In this document: positions 34,899 to 43,785 of the stretch, piece by piece
How the letters are laid out: every line of letters begins with the position of its first letter
Numbering within the stretch: the stretch's first letter is position 1
From: Paucibacter aquatile
Lineage (GTDB): Bacteria; Pseudomonadota; Gammaproteobacteria; Burkholderiales; Burkholderiaceae_C
Reading direction: 5' to 3'
Length of the DNA: 64,000 nucleotides
Assembly (NCBI RefSeq): GCF_002885975.1
Contig: NZ_POSP01000003.1
Span: 3,596,001-3,660,000, forward strand
Position numbers and translations under genes: made by a program
The notes under the pieces: model-generated
What the model saw: the letters and a program-made list of their open reading frames with translations, nothing else
The model's database searches: none
What the model was told of the DNA's origin: nothing

Positions 34899-35390
34899 AT
34901 GGAAAGCCCTCGCATCACCCTGATCACCCCAGACGACGCTGAAGCCTGGTCCGCCACGCGCGAGATCCTGCGCGATTACAGCGCCAGCTTGCAGGTGGAT
35001 CTGTGCTTCCAGGATTTCGAGGCCGAACTGGCCTCGCTGCCCGGCCAGTATGAGCCGCCCGGCGGCTTGATGCTGCTGGCGCTGGTTGATGGCGCCGTGG
35101 CCGGTTGCGGCGGGTTTCGCAACCTGCCTGAGGTCGATTACCCCAACGCCTGCGAAATGAAGCGCCTGTTTGTGCGCCCGGCCTTCCGCCGCTTCGGCCT
35201 CGGGCGCATGCTGGCCCAGGCCTTGATCGACCGCGCCACCCAGGCCGGCTATTCCAGCATGCTGCTGGACACCCTGGACGATATGGAGGCCGCTCGCGGC
35301 CTGTACGAGAGTCTGGGTTTCGAGGCCGTGCCGCCGTATTACTTCAACCCGATCCCGGGTGCGCACTACCTCCGTGTCGAACTGGCCTGA
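34899..35390 (+). CDS. GNAT-family N-acetyltransferase
   Basis: This 163-residue GNAT-fold protein has the acetyl-CoA loop at RPAFRRFGLGRMLAQALI and the C-terminal GLYESLGFEAVPPYY. The ATG at 34899 is chosen; a GTG at 34866 that overlaps the cytochrome stop codon would add 11 residues. The acyl acceptor is unknown. The order suggests it is transcribed with the cytochrome b gene. Confidence 0.87.
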   Translation: MESPRITLITPDDAEAWSATREILRDYSASLQVDLCFQDFEAELASLPGQYEPPGGLMLLALVDGAVAGCGGFRNLPEVDYPNACEMKRLFVRPAFRRFGLGRMLAQALIDRATQAGYSSMLLDTLDDMEAARGLYESLGFEAVPPYYFNPIPGAHYLRVELA

Positions 35391-35489
35391 GGGTCGCCGC
35401 ACAGCAATCGCGGCGCGGGTCTGAGTTTCATCGGGTTACGGTCGTAGCATGGGCTCTTGCATCTCGCCTCTGCCCCCGCCTCGATCGCC

Positions 35490-36407
35490 ATGAATTCAGA
35501 AGCCTCGACCCCGCCCTACACCATCACGCCCGCCGGCCCGACGCCGGCCTTGCTGGGTGAATCGCCGCTGTGGAGCGTGGAGGAGCAGGCGCTCTACTAC
35601 GTCGACATTCCTGCCAAGCAGGTGCTGCGCCTGCACCCCGCCTCGGGCGAATTGCGGCAATGGCCCATGGCCAGTGAGCCCGGCTGTATCGCGCTGATCG
35701 AGGGCGGCGGACTGGCCGTGGCGCAGCGCCAGGGGCTGTTCCGACTGGATCTGGAAAGCGGTGCCTGCAGTCTGCTGGCGCCGCCGCCGTACGACCCGGC
35801 GCGCCAGCGCTTCAACGACGGCAAGCCCGATGCGCAGGGCCGGCTCTGGGTCGGCGGCATCGACGATGCCCGCGCGCCTGACGCTGCGCTGTACCGTTAT
35901 GGGTCAGCCGGCTTTGTGCGCGCCGAAGGCGGCATCACCACCTCGAACGGCCTGGCCTGGAGCCCGGATCAGGCCTGGATGTATTGGTCCGACACCAAGG
36001 CGCATGAAATCTACCGCCTGCCTTTCGATGCCGAGACCGGTGCGTTGGGAGCGCGCCAGACCTGGGTGCGTTTCGAGCCGCGTGCGGCCGGCCAGTCGCT
36101 GGATAGCTACGGCGGACGGCCCGACGGTGCAGCCGTGGACCAGGAGGGCTGCTACTGGGTGGCCATGTACGAAGGCCAGCGCCTGCTGCGGCTCTCGCCC
36201 GAGGGGCAGGTCTTGAAGGAGGTCAAGTTGCCGGTGAGTTGCCCGACCATGCCGACTTTCGGTGGGGCCGATCTGCGCACGCTCTACATCACCACCGCCA
36301 GCGATGGCCGCCCGGCCGAGGAGCGCGCGGCCCAGCCCTGGGCCGGTTGCGTGCTGCAGATGCGGGTGGAGGTGCCCGGCTGGGCGCCCCATCAACTCAA
36401 GCTCTGA
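35490..36407 (+). CDS. SMP-30/gluconolactonase-family sugar lactonase
   Basis: This 305-residue six-bladed beta-propeller has the family motifs LLGESPLWSVEEQALYYVD (metal-binding Glu), RFNDGKPDAQGRLWVG (Asn/Asp), TSNGLAWSPDQAWMYWSDT (Asn) and GRPDGAAVDQEGCYWVAMY (Asp). These four supply the divalent-metal site that hydrolyses sugar lactones. Substrate could be gluconolactone, galactonolactone or arabinonolactone. No sugar-pathway genes are adjacent. Confidence 0.92.
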   Translation: MNSEASTPPYTITPAGPTPALLGESPLWSVEEQALYYVDIPAKQVLRLHPASGELRQWPMASEPGCIALIEGGGLAVAQRQGLFRLDLESGACSLLAPPPYDPARQRFNDGKPDAQGRLWVGGIDDARAPDAALYRYGSAGFVRAEGGITTSNGLAWSPDQAWMYWSDTKAHEIYRLPFDAETGALGARQTWVRFEPRAAGQSLDSYGGRPDGAAVDQEGCYWVAMYEGQRLLRLSPEGQVLKEVKLPVSCPTMPTFGGADLRTLYITTASDGRPAEERAAQPWAGCVLQMRVEVPGWAPHQLKL

Positions 36408-36490
36408 GCCGCTGGCGCCCCAGAATCGGGCGCCCATGCCCCTCGGACTTGCAGGGCTGTCAGCCAAAAGTCATGGTCCTTGAAGATCAT

Positions 36491-36521
36491 GCCGCCGGGC
36501 CTGGAAAGGCCGGCCGGCGGG
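36491..36521 (+). terminator. GC-rich hairpin after the lactonase gene
   Basis: CCGCCGG (36492-36498) pairs with CCGGCGG (36514-36520) and GCC/GGC pair inside. There is no real T tract, so it may be a weak or factor-assisted terminator. Confidence 0.35.
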
Positions 36522-36607
36522 CGCTTTGAAGCTAGCTTGGCATCGGTCTTTCGGCCTCGGGCGAGGGGCTGCGGCAGGGGTTTGGGAGGGCTCCCGGTGG
36601 CGCTGGC

Positions 36608-36637
36608 TTTCCCAGGCTACGGGTTTCCACATATAAT
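36608..36637 (+). promoter_or_regulatory. Predicted promoter of the atp operon
   Basis: A perfect TATAAT (36632-36637) lies 32 nt before the atpI ATG. The -35 is weak (TTTCCC at 36608-36613, 18-bp spacing). The region is otherwise GC-rich, so the AT-rich -10 stands out. Confidence 0.5.
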
Positions 36638-36669
36638 CTTTGGGTTTTGCCGACAGCCGTCATCCATTC

Positions 36670-37380
36670 ATGAGCGAATTTGAAGGCGATGAACTGGGCG
36701 GACATTCGGGTGCCAGGGCAGGGGATCAGCGATCAGAGCGATCGCCAACGTCCGGTCCAGTCGAAGGTTCGAAAACAGCCCAGCCTGCAAGTTCGCTGAC
36801 TCTGTCGCCGGGGTCATCGCCTGAGCGCAAGTTCAGGCAGCTGGCTTGGGATGACGAGGTGTCTGAGGATGGTTCCCAGGATGGGGCCGCCGAGGCTGCT
36901 TTCAAGACGCTCACGCGTGAGGAGGCTCAAGCCCTGGTGGCGCAGCATCCGCCTTTGTCGCCCTGGCGGGTGGTGGGGGCGCAGGCCGTGATCGGTGTGC
37001 TGCTGACCATGCTCTGGGGGCTGGGTGCCTGGTTGATGGGCGACAGCAGCCTCGGTGGAATGGAGAAAGCGCGGTCGGCCCTGTGTGGCGTGGCCGCGGT
37101 GGTTTTGCCCAATGCCTTGATGGCATGGGGCATGACCGGGCTCTTCAGGGGGATTCCTGGCGCTGCGGTGCTGGGCTTCATGTTCTGGGAGTTGATCAAG
37201 ATCATGTTGGCCGTTGCCATCTTGGCAGCGGCTGCGAAATGGATGCCCGGGCTGTACTGGCCAGCATTGCTGGTTGGGCTGATCGGGTGTTTGAAAGTTA
37301 ATTGGGTGGCCCTGCTTCTGCAGGGTCGTTTCAGCAAAAATCGCGTGGCCGCAAGCCACGCCAAGCGGGACGGAAACTGA
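36670..37380 (+). CDS. atpI: ATP synthase assembly/accessory protein AtpI with N-terminal extension
   Basis: This 236-residue protein is the first gene of the atp operon. The C-terminal part has four hydrophobic helices (VVGAQAVIGVLLTMLWGLGA; FWELIKIMLAVAILAAAAKW) of the AtpI/ATP synthase I family, which helps assemble the c-ring. About 100 residues precede the first helix, rich in Ser, Glu, Gly and Pro and probably disordered. Typical AtpI proteins of about 130 residues lack this. atpB begins 2 nt after its stop. Confidence 0.82.
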   Translation: MSEFEGDELGGHSGARAGDQRSERSPTSGPVEGSKTAQPASSLTLSPGSSPERKFRQLAWDDEVSEDGSQDGAAEAAFKTLTREEAQALVAQHPPLSPWRVVGAQAVIGVLLTMLWGLGAWLMGDSSLGGMEKARSALCGVAAVVLPNALMAWGMTGLFRGIPGAAVLGFMFWELIKIMLAVAILAAAAKWMPGLYWPALLVGLIGCLKVNWVALLLQGRFSKNRVAASHAKRDGN

Positions 37381-37382
37381 CA

Positions 37383-38273
37383 ATGGCAGCCGAAGGACAC
37401 GCGCCGAACGCGGGCGAATACATCCAGCATCACTTGCAGCACATGCAAGTGAACTTTGCGGGCCAAGCGGTCAAGCAAACCAGCATTGTTGATTTCAGCC
37501 TGTTCAACCTCGACTCGCTGATCTATTCAGTGCTGCTTGGCGTGATCGGCTGCTTCTTCCTGTGGCGCGCCGCGCGCAAGGCCACGTCGGGCGTGCCGGG
37601 CCGCTTCCAGGCTGCCGTGGAAATCCTGGCTGAAATGGTCGAGAACCAGGCCAAGGGCGTGATCCACAACGCCGCCAGCCGCAAGGTGATCTCGCCCCTG
37701 GCGCTGACCGTCTTCGTCTGGATCTTCCTGATGAATTTCATGGACATGCTGCCGGTCGACCTGCTGCCGGCTGCCTGGACCCACGCTTACGCCGCCATGG
37801 GCCATGACGCACACCACGCCTACATGCGTGTCGTGCCGACGGCCGACCTGTCGACCACCCTGGGCCTGTCCACCAGCGTGCTGCTGGTGTGCTTCTGGTA
37901 CAGCGTGAAGATCAAGGGCATCGGCGGCTGGACGCATGAGCTGCTGGCTGCGCCCTTCGGCGACAAGTGGTTCCTGTATCCGATCAATTTCCTGATGCAG
38001 ATGATCGAGTTCGCGGCCAAGACCGTGTCTCACGGCATGCGACTGTTCGGCAATATGTTTGCCGGCGAACTGGTGTTCATGCTGATTGCCTTGATGGGCG
38101 GTGTGTGGGCCTGGGAGCTGAACCCCTTGTCGGGCGGCTTCTGGCTGGGTCTGGGTCACTTGGTGGCAGGCACGGTGTGGACGCTGTTTCACATCCTGAT
38201 CATCACCTTGCAGGCCTTCATCTTCATGATGCTGACCCTGATCTACACCGGCCAGGCGCACGACGCGCACTGA
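37383..38273 (+). CDS. atpB: F0F1 ATP synthase subunit a
   Basis: This 296-residue membrane subunit contains the proton half-channels. The key segment SHGMRLFGNMFAGELVFML carries the essential Arg, and QAFIFMMLTLIYTG is in the last helix. Its length and N-terminal extension fit betaproteobacterial subunit a. Confidence 0.97.
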   Translation: MAAEGHAPNAGEYIQHHLQHMQVNFAGQAVKQTSIVDFSLFNLDSLIYSVLLGVIGCFFLWRAARKATSGVPGRFQAAVEILAEMVENQAKGVIHNAASRKVISPLALTVFVWIFLMNFMDMLPVDLLPAAWTHAYAAMGHDAHHAYMRVVPTADLSTTLGLSTSVLLVCFWYSVKIKGIGGWTHELLAAPFGDKWFLYPINFLMQMIEFAAKTVSHGMRLFGNMFAGELVFMLIALMGGVWAWELNPLSGGFWLGLGHLVAGTVWTLFHILIITLQAFIFMMLTLIYTGQAHDAH

Positions 38274-38282
38274 TCGCAGTCA

Positions 38283-38342
38283 GTCTGTAGTTTTTCGTTT
38301 GACCTTTCCCTTTCCCTTTTCTTTTTTCTATCCCTTCTGGAG
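38283..38342 (+). promoter_or_regulatory. Pyrimidine-rich translation leader before atpE
   Basis: A T/C-only stretch of about 30 nt (core 38310-38338) is embedded in a wider pyrimidine-rich leader and is followed by GGAG and then the atpE ATG. In E. coli a U-rich, unstructured leader before atpE raises translation of the c subunit, which is needed in about ten copies. A similar role, perhaps through ribosomal protein S1, is inferred here. Confidence 0.5.
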
Positions 38343-38348
38343 CTAATC

Positions 38349-38594
38349 ATGGAAAACATCCTCGGTCTCGTCGCGCTGGCTTGCGGTCTCATCGTTGGTC
38401 TGGGCGCTCTGGGCGCTTCGATCGGTATCGCACTGATGGGCGGCAAGTTCCTGGAATCTTCGGCTCGCCAGCCTGAGCTGATGAACGAACTGCAAACCAA
38501 GATGTTCATCTTGGCTGGTCTGATCGACGCTGCTTTCCTGATCGGCGTGGCTATCGCTCTGCTGTTCGCATTCGCCAAGCCCTTCGCCATCTAA
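38349..38594 (+). CDS. atpE: F0F1 ATP synthase subunit c
   Basis: This 81-residue protein has two membrane helices joined by the polar loop ARQPEL. The ion-carrying carboxylate is Asp in LAGLIDAAFLIG. The Na+-binding Gln/Glu-Ser set is absent, so it is proton-driven. Confidence 0.98.
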   Translation: MENILGLVALACGLIVGLGALGASIGIALMGGKFLESSARQPELMNELQTKMFILAGLIDAAFLIGVAIALLFAFAKPFAI

Positions 38595-38632
38595 TTGAAC
38601 GGCCAACCTTTCACGGTTGAAAGGATCGTGCT

Positions 38633-39103
38633 GTGAATATCAACGCAACCCTGTTCCTGCAAGCGATCGTTTTTGCGATCCTTGTTTGGTTCACCATGCG
38701 CTTCATCTGGCCGCCGATCACCAAGGCGCTGGATGAGCGTGCGCAGAAGATCGCCGACGGTCTGAAGGCGGCTGAACTGGCTAAGTCTGAATTGGCCACG
38801 GCCAACAAGAAGGTCGACGAGCAACTGGCCCAAGCGCGCGGTGAAACCACCAAGCAATTGGCTGACGCTGAAAAGCGTGCCGCTGCCATCGTGGACGCTG
38901 CCAAAGTGCGTGCAGAAGAAGAAGGCGCCAAGATCGTGGCCGCTGCCAAGGCTGAAGCCGAGCAGCAAGCCGCACGTGCCCGTGAGGCCCTGCGCGAGCA
39001 GGTCGCCGCACTGGCCGTCAAGGGTGCCGAGCAAATTCTGCAGCGCGAGGTCAACGCCAGCGTCCATGCCGAGTTGCTGGGCCGTCTGAAGACGGAGCTG
39101 TAA
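38633..39103 (+). CDS. atpF: F0F1 ATP synthase subunit b
   Basis: This 156-residue subunit has an N-terminal membrane helix (ATLFLQAIVFAILVWFTMRF) and a long Ala/Glu/Lys-rich coiled coil forming the peripheral stalk. It starts at GTG with GAAAGGA shortly upstream; the start agrees with the family N-terminus MNINATL. Confidence 0.97.
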   Translation: MNINATLFLQAIVFAILVWFTMRFIWPPITKALDERAQKIADGLKAAELAKSELATANKKVDEQLAQARGETTKQLADAEKRAAAIVDAAKVRAEEEGAKIVAAAKAEAEQQAARAREALREQVAALAVKGAEQILQREVNASVHAELLGRLKTEL

Positions 39104-39105
39104 TC

Positions 39106-39639
39106 ATGGCTGAGCTCGCAACCATTGCCCGTCCTTACGCGGAAGCGCTCTACCAAGTGGCGCTGAAGTCTGACGTCAAGGCCTGGGGCCAGCAGATTTC
39201 TGCGCTGGCCCAGGTGGCGCAAGACGCCGAGCTGCGCCAGTTCGCTGACAGCCCCAAGGCCCAGCCCGAGCAAGTGCTTGCCATCATGACGGCAGCCACG
39301 GGCCTGGCCTTGGCCGACGGCATGCAGAGCTTTCTGCGTGAAGTGATCGCCAATGGTCGCCTGGCAGCCTTGCCGGCCGTGGCAGCGCAGTTCCATGCGC
39401 TCGCCAATGCCGCTGCAGGTGTGGCTGATGCGACCATTTACAGCGCCTACCCGATCGAGCCGGCTCAGCTGGCCGAGGTCGTGGCGGCGCTGGAAAAGCG
39501 CTTCGCTCGCAAGCTGCAAGCCCAAGTCACGCTGGAGCCGGCATTGATTGGCGGCATCCGGGTGGTGGTTGGCGATGAGGTGCTCGACACCTCGGTCAAG
39601 TCCCGCCTGGAGCGCATGAAAGTGGCGCTCACCGCCTGA
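39106..39639 (+). CDS. atpH: F0F1 ATP synthase subunit delta
   Basis: This 177-residue subunit has the N-terminal helical domain (ATIARPYAEALYQVALKS) and the C-terminal signature GGIRVVVGDEVLDTSVKSRL. It links the b-subunit stalk to the alpha subunits. It starts 2 nt after atpF. Confidence 0.97.
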   Translation: MAELATIARPYAEALYQVALKSDVKAWGQQISALAQVAQDAELRQFADSPKAQPEQVLAIMTAATGLALADGMQSFLREVIANGRLAALPAVAAQFHALANAAAGVADATIYSAYPIEPAQLAEVVAALEKRFARKLQAQVTLEPALIGGIRVVVGDEVLDTSVKSRLERMKVALTA

Positions 39640-39731
39640 GTTTCGGGCACGAGCGCAACGCCACCCCCTTTCGTTCATCCCTGTGTCTACCGCTCTGGCA
39701 ACAGACGCTAGTCCAGATGGGAGCCATAGCA

Positions 39732-41285
39732 ATGAATTTGAATCCTGCTGAAATTTCCGAAGTCATCAAGTCCCGCATCGAGGGTCTGGGTGCATCGACG
39801 GACGTCCGCAACCAGGGCACGGTCGTGTCCGTGTCCGACGGCATCTGCCGCATCCATGGTCTGTCTGACGTGATGCAAGGCGAAATGCTGGAGTTCCCGG
39901 CCGGTGCCGATGGCAAGCCGACCTACGGCCTGGCTCTGAACCTCGAGCGCGACTCCGTCGGCGCCGTGATTCTGGGCGCTTACGAGCACATCTCCGAAGG
40001 CAACACCGTCAAGTGCACGGGTCGCATTCTGGAAGTGCCCGTCGGCCCCGAGCTGGTGGGTCGCGTCGTCAACGCCCTGGGCGAGCCGATCGACGGCAAG
40101 GGCCCGATCAACGCCAAGCTGACCGACGTGATCGAAAAGGTCGCGCCTGGCGTGATCGCACGTAAGTCCGTGGACCAGCCGGTGCAAACCGGTCTGAAGT
40201 CCATCGACTCCATGGTGCCCGTCGGCCGTGGCCAGCGCGAGCTGATCATCGGTGACCGCCAGACCGGCAAGACCGCCGTCGCCATCGACGCCATCCTGGC
40301 CCAGAAGGGTCAGAACATGACCTGTATCTACGTCGCGATCGGCCAGAAGGCTTCGTCGATCAAGAACGTGGTGCGGGCTCTGGAAGCCAACGGTGCGATG
40401 GACTACACCATCGTCGTGGCCGCCTCTGCGTCTGAATCGGCGGCCATGCAGTACGTCTCGGCCTACTCGGGCTGCACGATGGGCGAGTACTTCCGCGACC
40501 GCGGTCAAGACGCGCTGATCATTTATGACGATCTGTCCAAGCAAGCTGTGGCCTACCGTCAGGTCTCGCTGCTGCTGCGCCGTCCGCCGGGCCGTGAAGC
40601 CTACCCGGGCGACGTGTTCTACCTGCACAGCCGTCTGCTGGAGCGTGCCGCTCGCGTGAATGCCGACTACGTCGAAGCATTCACCAAGGGTGAAGTGAAG
40701 GGCAAGACCGGTTCGCTGACCGCGCTGCCCATCATCGAAACCCAAGCCGGTGACGTGTCCGCCTTTGTGCCGACCAACGTGATCTCGATCACCGACGGCC
40801 AGATCTTCCTGGAAACCAATCTGTTCAACGCCGGCATCCGCCCCGCGATCAACGCCGGTATCTCGGTGTCGCGCGTCGGTGGCGCTGCTCAGACCAAGCT
40901 GATCAAGGGCCTGTCCGGCGGTATCCGTACCGATCTGGCGCAGTACCGTGAACTGGCTGCGTTCGCGCAGTTCGCTTCCGATCTGGACGAGTCCACCCGC
41001 AAGCAGCTGGACCGCGGTGCCCGCGTGACCGAACTGCTGAAGCAAGCTCAGTACTCGCCGCTGCCGATCAGCCTGATGGCTGCCACGCTGTACGCGGTGA
41101 ACAAGGGCTTCATGGACAGCCTGGACGTGAAGAAGGTTCTGGCTTTCGAACACGGCCTGCACCAGTTCCTGAAGACCAGCCACGCCGCTCTGCTGGCCAA
41201 GCTGGAAGCCGACAAGGCCATGGACAAGGATGCGGAAGCCGAGTTGAACGCCGCCATCACGACGTTCAAGAAGTCCTTCGCTTAA
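39732..41285 (+). CDS. atpA: F0F1 ATP synthase subunit alpha
   Basis: This 517-residue subunit has the P-loop GDRQTGKTA and the signature PAINAGISVSRVGGAAQ. The ATG at 39732 (MNLNPAEISEVIK) matches the family start; an ATG 15 nt upstream is less likely. It binds nucleotide at the non-catalytic sites. Confidence 0.98.
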   Translation: MNLNPAEISEVIKSRIEGLGASTDVRNQGTVVSVSDGICRIHGLSDVMQGEMLEFPAGADGKPTYGLALNLERDSVGAVILGAYEHISEGNTVKCTGRILEVPVGPELVGRVVNALGEPIDGKGPINAKLTDVIEKVAPGVIARKSVDQPVQTGLKSIDSMVPVGRGQRELIIGDRQTGKTAVAIDAILAQKGQNMTCIYVAIGQKASSIKNVVRALEANGAMDYTIVVAASASESAAMQYVSAYSGCTMGEYFRDRGQDALIIYDDLSKQAVAYRQVSLLLRRPPGREAYPGDVFYLHSRLLERAARVNADYVEAFTKGEVKGKTGSLTALPIIETQAGDVSAFVPTNVISITDGQIFLETNLFNAGIRPAINAGISVSRVGGAAQTKLIKGLSGGIRTDLAQYRELAAFAQFASDLDESTRKQLDRGARVTELLKQAQYSPLPISLMAATLYAVNKGFMDSLDVKKVLAFEHGLHQFLKTSHAALLAKLEADKAMDKDAEAELNAAITTFKKSFA

Positions 41286-41295
41286 TGCCCATGAC

Positions 41296-41329
41296 GGGGC
41301 GGAACAAGCACCACGCGCTGAACCGCCCC
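41296..41329 (+). promoter_or_regulatory. Intercistronic hairpin atpA-atpG
   Basis: GGGGCGG (41296-41302) pairs with CCGCCCC (41323-41329) across a 20-nt loop, with no T tract after it. A separate AGGAG precedes atpG. It may mark RNA processing or adjust relative expression rather than terminate. Confidence 0.5.
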
Positions 41330-41347
41330 ATCTGAACAGGAGAAATC

Positions 41348-42232
41348 ATGGCATCAAGCAAGGAAATTCGCGGCAAGATCAAGTCGGTCGAGAACACCAA
41401 GAAGATCACCAAGGCCATGGAAATGGTCGCTGCGTCCAAGATGCGCAAGGCGCAGGAACGGATGCGCTCGGCTCGGCCCTACAGCGAGAAGATCGGCAGC
41501 ATCGCCGCCAATCTCTCCAAGGCCAACCCCGAGTACCAGCACCCCTTCATGGTGACGAACGAGTCGGCCAAGCAGGTCGGTTTCGTGGTGGTCACGACGG
41601 ACAAGGGTCTGTGCGGCGGTTTGAACACCAATCTGTTGCGCGCAGCCACGGCCAAGTTGAAAGACCTGGAAGCGGGCGGTCAGAAGGCTGAAGTCGTTGC
41701 CATCGGCAACAAGGGCTTGGGCTTCATGAACCGCATCGGCGCCAAGGTCGTCTCGCATGTGACGCAGATGGGTGACCAGCCGCACATCGAGAAGATCATC
41801 GGCCCGGTCAAGGTTTTGCTCGACGCGTACGCGGAAGGCAAGCTCTCGGCGGTTTACCTGTGCTACACCCGTTTCATCAACACGATGAAGCAGGAGCCGG
41901 TTGTGCAGCAGCTGCTGCCGCTGAGCACCGAGGGTCTGGCTGGTGGCGCTGAAGGCTCCAAGGCCTCGCACGCTTGGGATTACATCTACGAACCCGACGC
42001 GGCGACCGTGATCGACGAGCTCTTGGTGCGTTACACCGAAGCGCTGGTTTATCAGGCTGTGGCGGAAAACATGGCGTCCGAGCAATCGGCACGCATGGTG
42101 GCGATGAAGGCCGCAACCGACAACGCCGGCACCTTGATTGGTGAGCTGAAGCTGGTCTACAACAAGACCCGCCAGGCCGCCATCACCAAGGAACTGAGCG
42201 AAATCGTCAGTGGCGCGGCCGCGGTGGGTTGA
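41348..42232 (+). CDS. atpG: F0F1 ATP synthase subunit gamma
   Basis: This 294-residue central-shaft subunit has the N-terminal helix KEIRGKIKSVENTKKITKAM and a C-terminal helix with SEQSARMVAMKAATDNAGTL, both family signatures. It couples rotation to catalysis. Confidence 0.98.
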   Translation: MASSKEIRGKIKSVENTKKITKAMEMVAASKMRKAQERMRSARPYSEKIGSIAANLSKANPEYQHPFMVTNESAKQVGFVVVTTDKGLCGGLNTNLLRAATAKLKDLEAGGQKAEVVAIGNKGLGFMNRIGAKVVSHVTQMGDQPHIEKIIGPVKVLLDAYAEGKLSAVYLCYTRFINTMKQEPVVQQLLPLSTEGLAGGAEGSKASHAWDYIYEPDAATVIDELLVRYTEALVYQAVAENMASEQSARMVAMKAATDNAGTLIGELKLVYNKTRQAAITKELSEIVSGAAAVG

Positions 42233-42283
42233 TCCCGCTGCTCGCCAAACCATACGCAACGAATACTGATTGAAGGAATCGAT

Positions 42284-43702
42284 ATGTCGAACACTCAAAC
42301 CAACGCGGTTGGCAAGATCGTTCAGTGCATTGGCGCCGTGGTGGACGTGGAGTTCCCGCGCAACCAAATGCCGAAGATCTATGACGCGCTGAAGATGGAA
42401 GGCTCCGCCCTGACGCTGGAAGTTCAGCAACAGCTGGGCGACGGCGTGGTGCGTACCATTGCTCTGGGCTCGTCGGACGGTCTGCGTCGCGGTTCGCAGG
42501 TGTACAACACCGGCGAAAACATCCAGGTGCCGGTCGGCAAGGCCACCCTGGGTCGCATCATGGACGTGCTGGGTTCGCCCATCGACGAGCGTGGCCCGGT
42601 TGATCAAGCGCAAATCGCTTCGATCCACCGCGCTGCTCCCGCCTACGACGAACTGAGCCCCTCGCAAGACCTGCTGGAAACCGGCATCAAGGTGATCGAC
42701 TTGATCTGCCCGTTCGCCAAGGGCGGCAAGGTGGGTCTGTTCGGTGGCGCCGGTGTGGGCAAGACCGTGAACATGATGGAACTCATCAACAACATCGCCA
42801 AGGCCCACAGCGGTCTGTCGGTGTTTGCGGGTGTGGGCGAGCGTACCCGTGAGGGCAATGACTTCTATCACGAGATGGCCGATTCGGGCGTCGTGAACCT
42901 CGAGAAGCTCGAAGACTCCAAGGTCGCCATGGTCTACGGTCAGATGAACGAGCCTCCGGGCAACCGTCTGCGCGTGGCCCTGACCGGTCTGACCATTGCG
43001 GAATCCTTCCGTGACGAAGGCCGTGACGTGCTGTTCTTCGTGGACAACATCTACCGCTACACCCTGGCCGGTACCGAAGTGTCCGCACTGCTGGGCCGTA
43101 TGCCTTCCGCCGTGGGCTACCAGCCGACGCTGGCCGAGGAAATGGGCCGTCTGCAAGAGCGGATCACCTCGACCAAGGTCGGTTCGATCACCTCCATCCA
43201 GGCCGTCTACGTGCCAGCGGATGACTTGACCGACCCCTCGCCTGCCACGACCTTCGCCCACTTGGACGCCACCGTCGTGTTGTCGCGTGACATCGCTTCG
43301 CTGGGTATCTACCCCGCTGTGGACCCGCTGGACTCGACCTCGCGTCAGATCGACCCGAACGTGATCGGCGAAGAGCACTACTCGACCACCCGTGCGGTGC
43401 AGGGCATCCTGCAGCGCTACAAGGAATTGCGCGACATCATCGCCATTCTGGGTATGGACGAGCTGGCACCGGAAGACAAGCTGATCGTGGCTCGCGCCCG
43501 TAAGATCCAGCGCTTCCTGTCGCAGCCCTTCCACGTCGCTGAAGTGTTCACCGGCTCGCCGGGCAAGTACGTGCCGCTGAAGGAAACCATCCGTGGTTTC
43601 AAGATGATCGTGGCTGGCGAGTGCGATCACCTGCCGGAACAAGCGTTCTACATGGTTGGCACCATCGACGAAGCGTTCGAAAAGGCGAAGAAGCTGGGTT
43701 GA
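42284..43702 (+). CDS. atpD: F0F1 ATP synthase subunit beta
   Basis: This 472-residue catalytic subunit has the P-loop GGAGVGKTV, the catalytic GERTREGNDFY segment, the DELSEED-like loop here read as DELAPEDKL, and the alpha/beta signature PAVDPLDSTSR. It is intact and of normal length. Confidence 0.98.
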   Translation: MSNTQTNAVGKIVQCIGAVVDVEFPRNQMPKIYDALKMEGSALTLEVQQQLGDGVVRTIALGSSDGLRRGSQVYNTGENIQVPVGKATLGRIMDVLGSPIDERGPVDQAQIASIHRAAPAYDELSPSQDLLETGIKVIDLICPFAKGGKVGLFGGAGVGKTVNMMELINNIAKAHSGLSVFAGVGERTREGNDFYHEMADSGVVNLEKLEDSKVAMVYGQMNEPPGNRLRVALTGLTIAESFRDEGRDVLFFVDNIYRYTLAGTEVSALLGRMPSAVGYQPTLAEEMGRLQERITSTKVGSITSIQAVYVPADDLTDPSPATTFAHLDATVVLSRDIASLGIYPAVDPLDSTSRQIDPNVIGEEHYSTTRAVQGILQRYKELRDIIAILGMDELAPEDKLIVARARKIQRFLSQPFHVAEVFTGSPGKYVPLKETIRGFKMIVAGECDHLPEQAFYMVGTIDEAFEKAKKLG

Positions 43703-43711
43703 TGGAAGTTC

Positions 43712-43740
43712 GCCGCCGCGGGGCTCAAGCCCTCGGCGGC
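43712..43740 (+). promoter_or_regulatory. Intercistronic hairpin atpD-atpC
   Basis: GCCGCCG and CGGCGGC form a strong stem with GGG/CCC pairing inside. A T/C-rich stretch follows (CTCTTTTTC at about 43755-43763). It could be a partial terminator that lowers atpC, or a stability or processing element. Confidence 0.5.
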
Positions 43741-43785
43741 AGTTCCCTCTAACTCTCTTTTTCAACGCTAAGGACGATACAAATC

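Noticed and set aside
41354..43765. 803-residue open frame on the minus strand across atpG and atpD
   Set aside because: It is antisense to two certain genes and has the His/Gln/Gly/Arg-rich composition produced by high-GC codon bias; no domain is seen.
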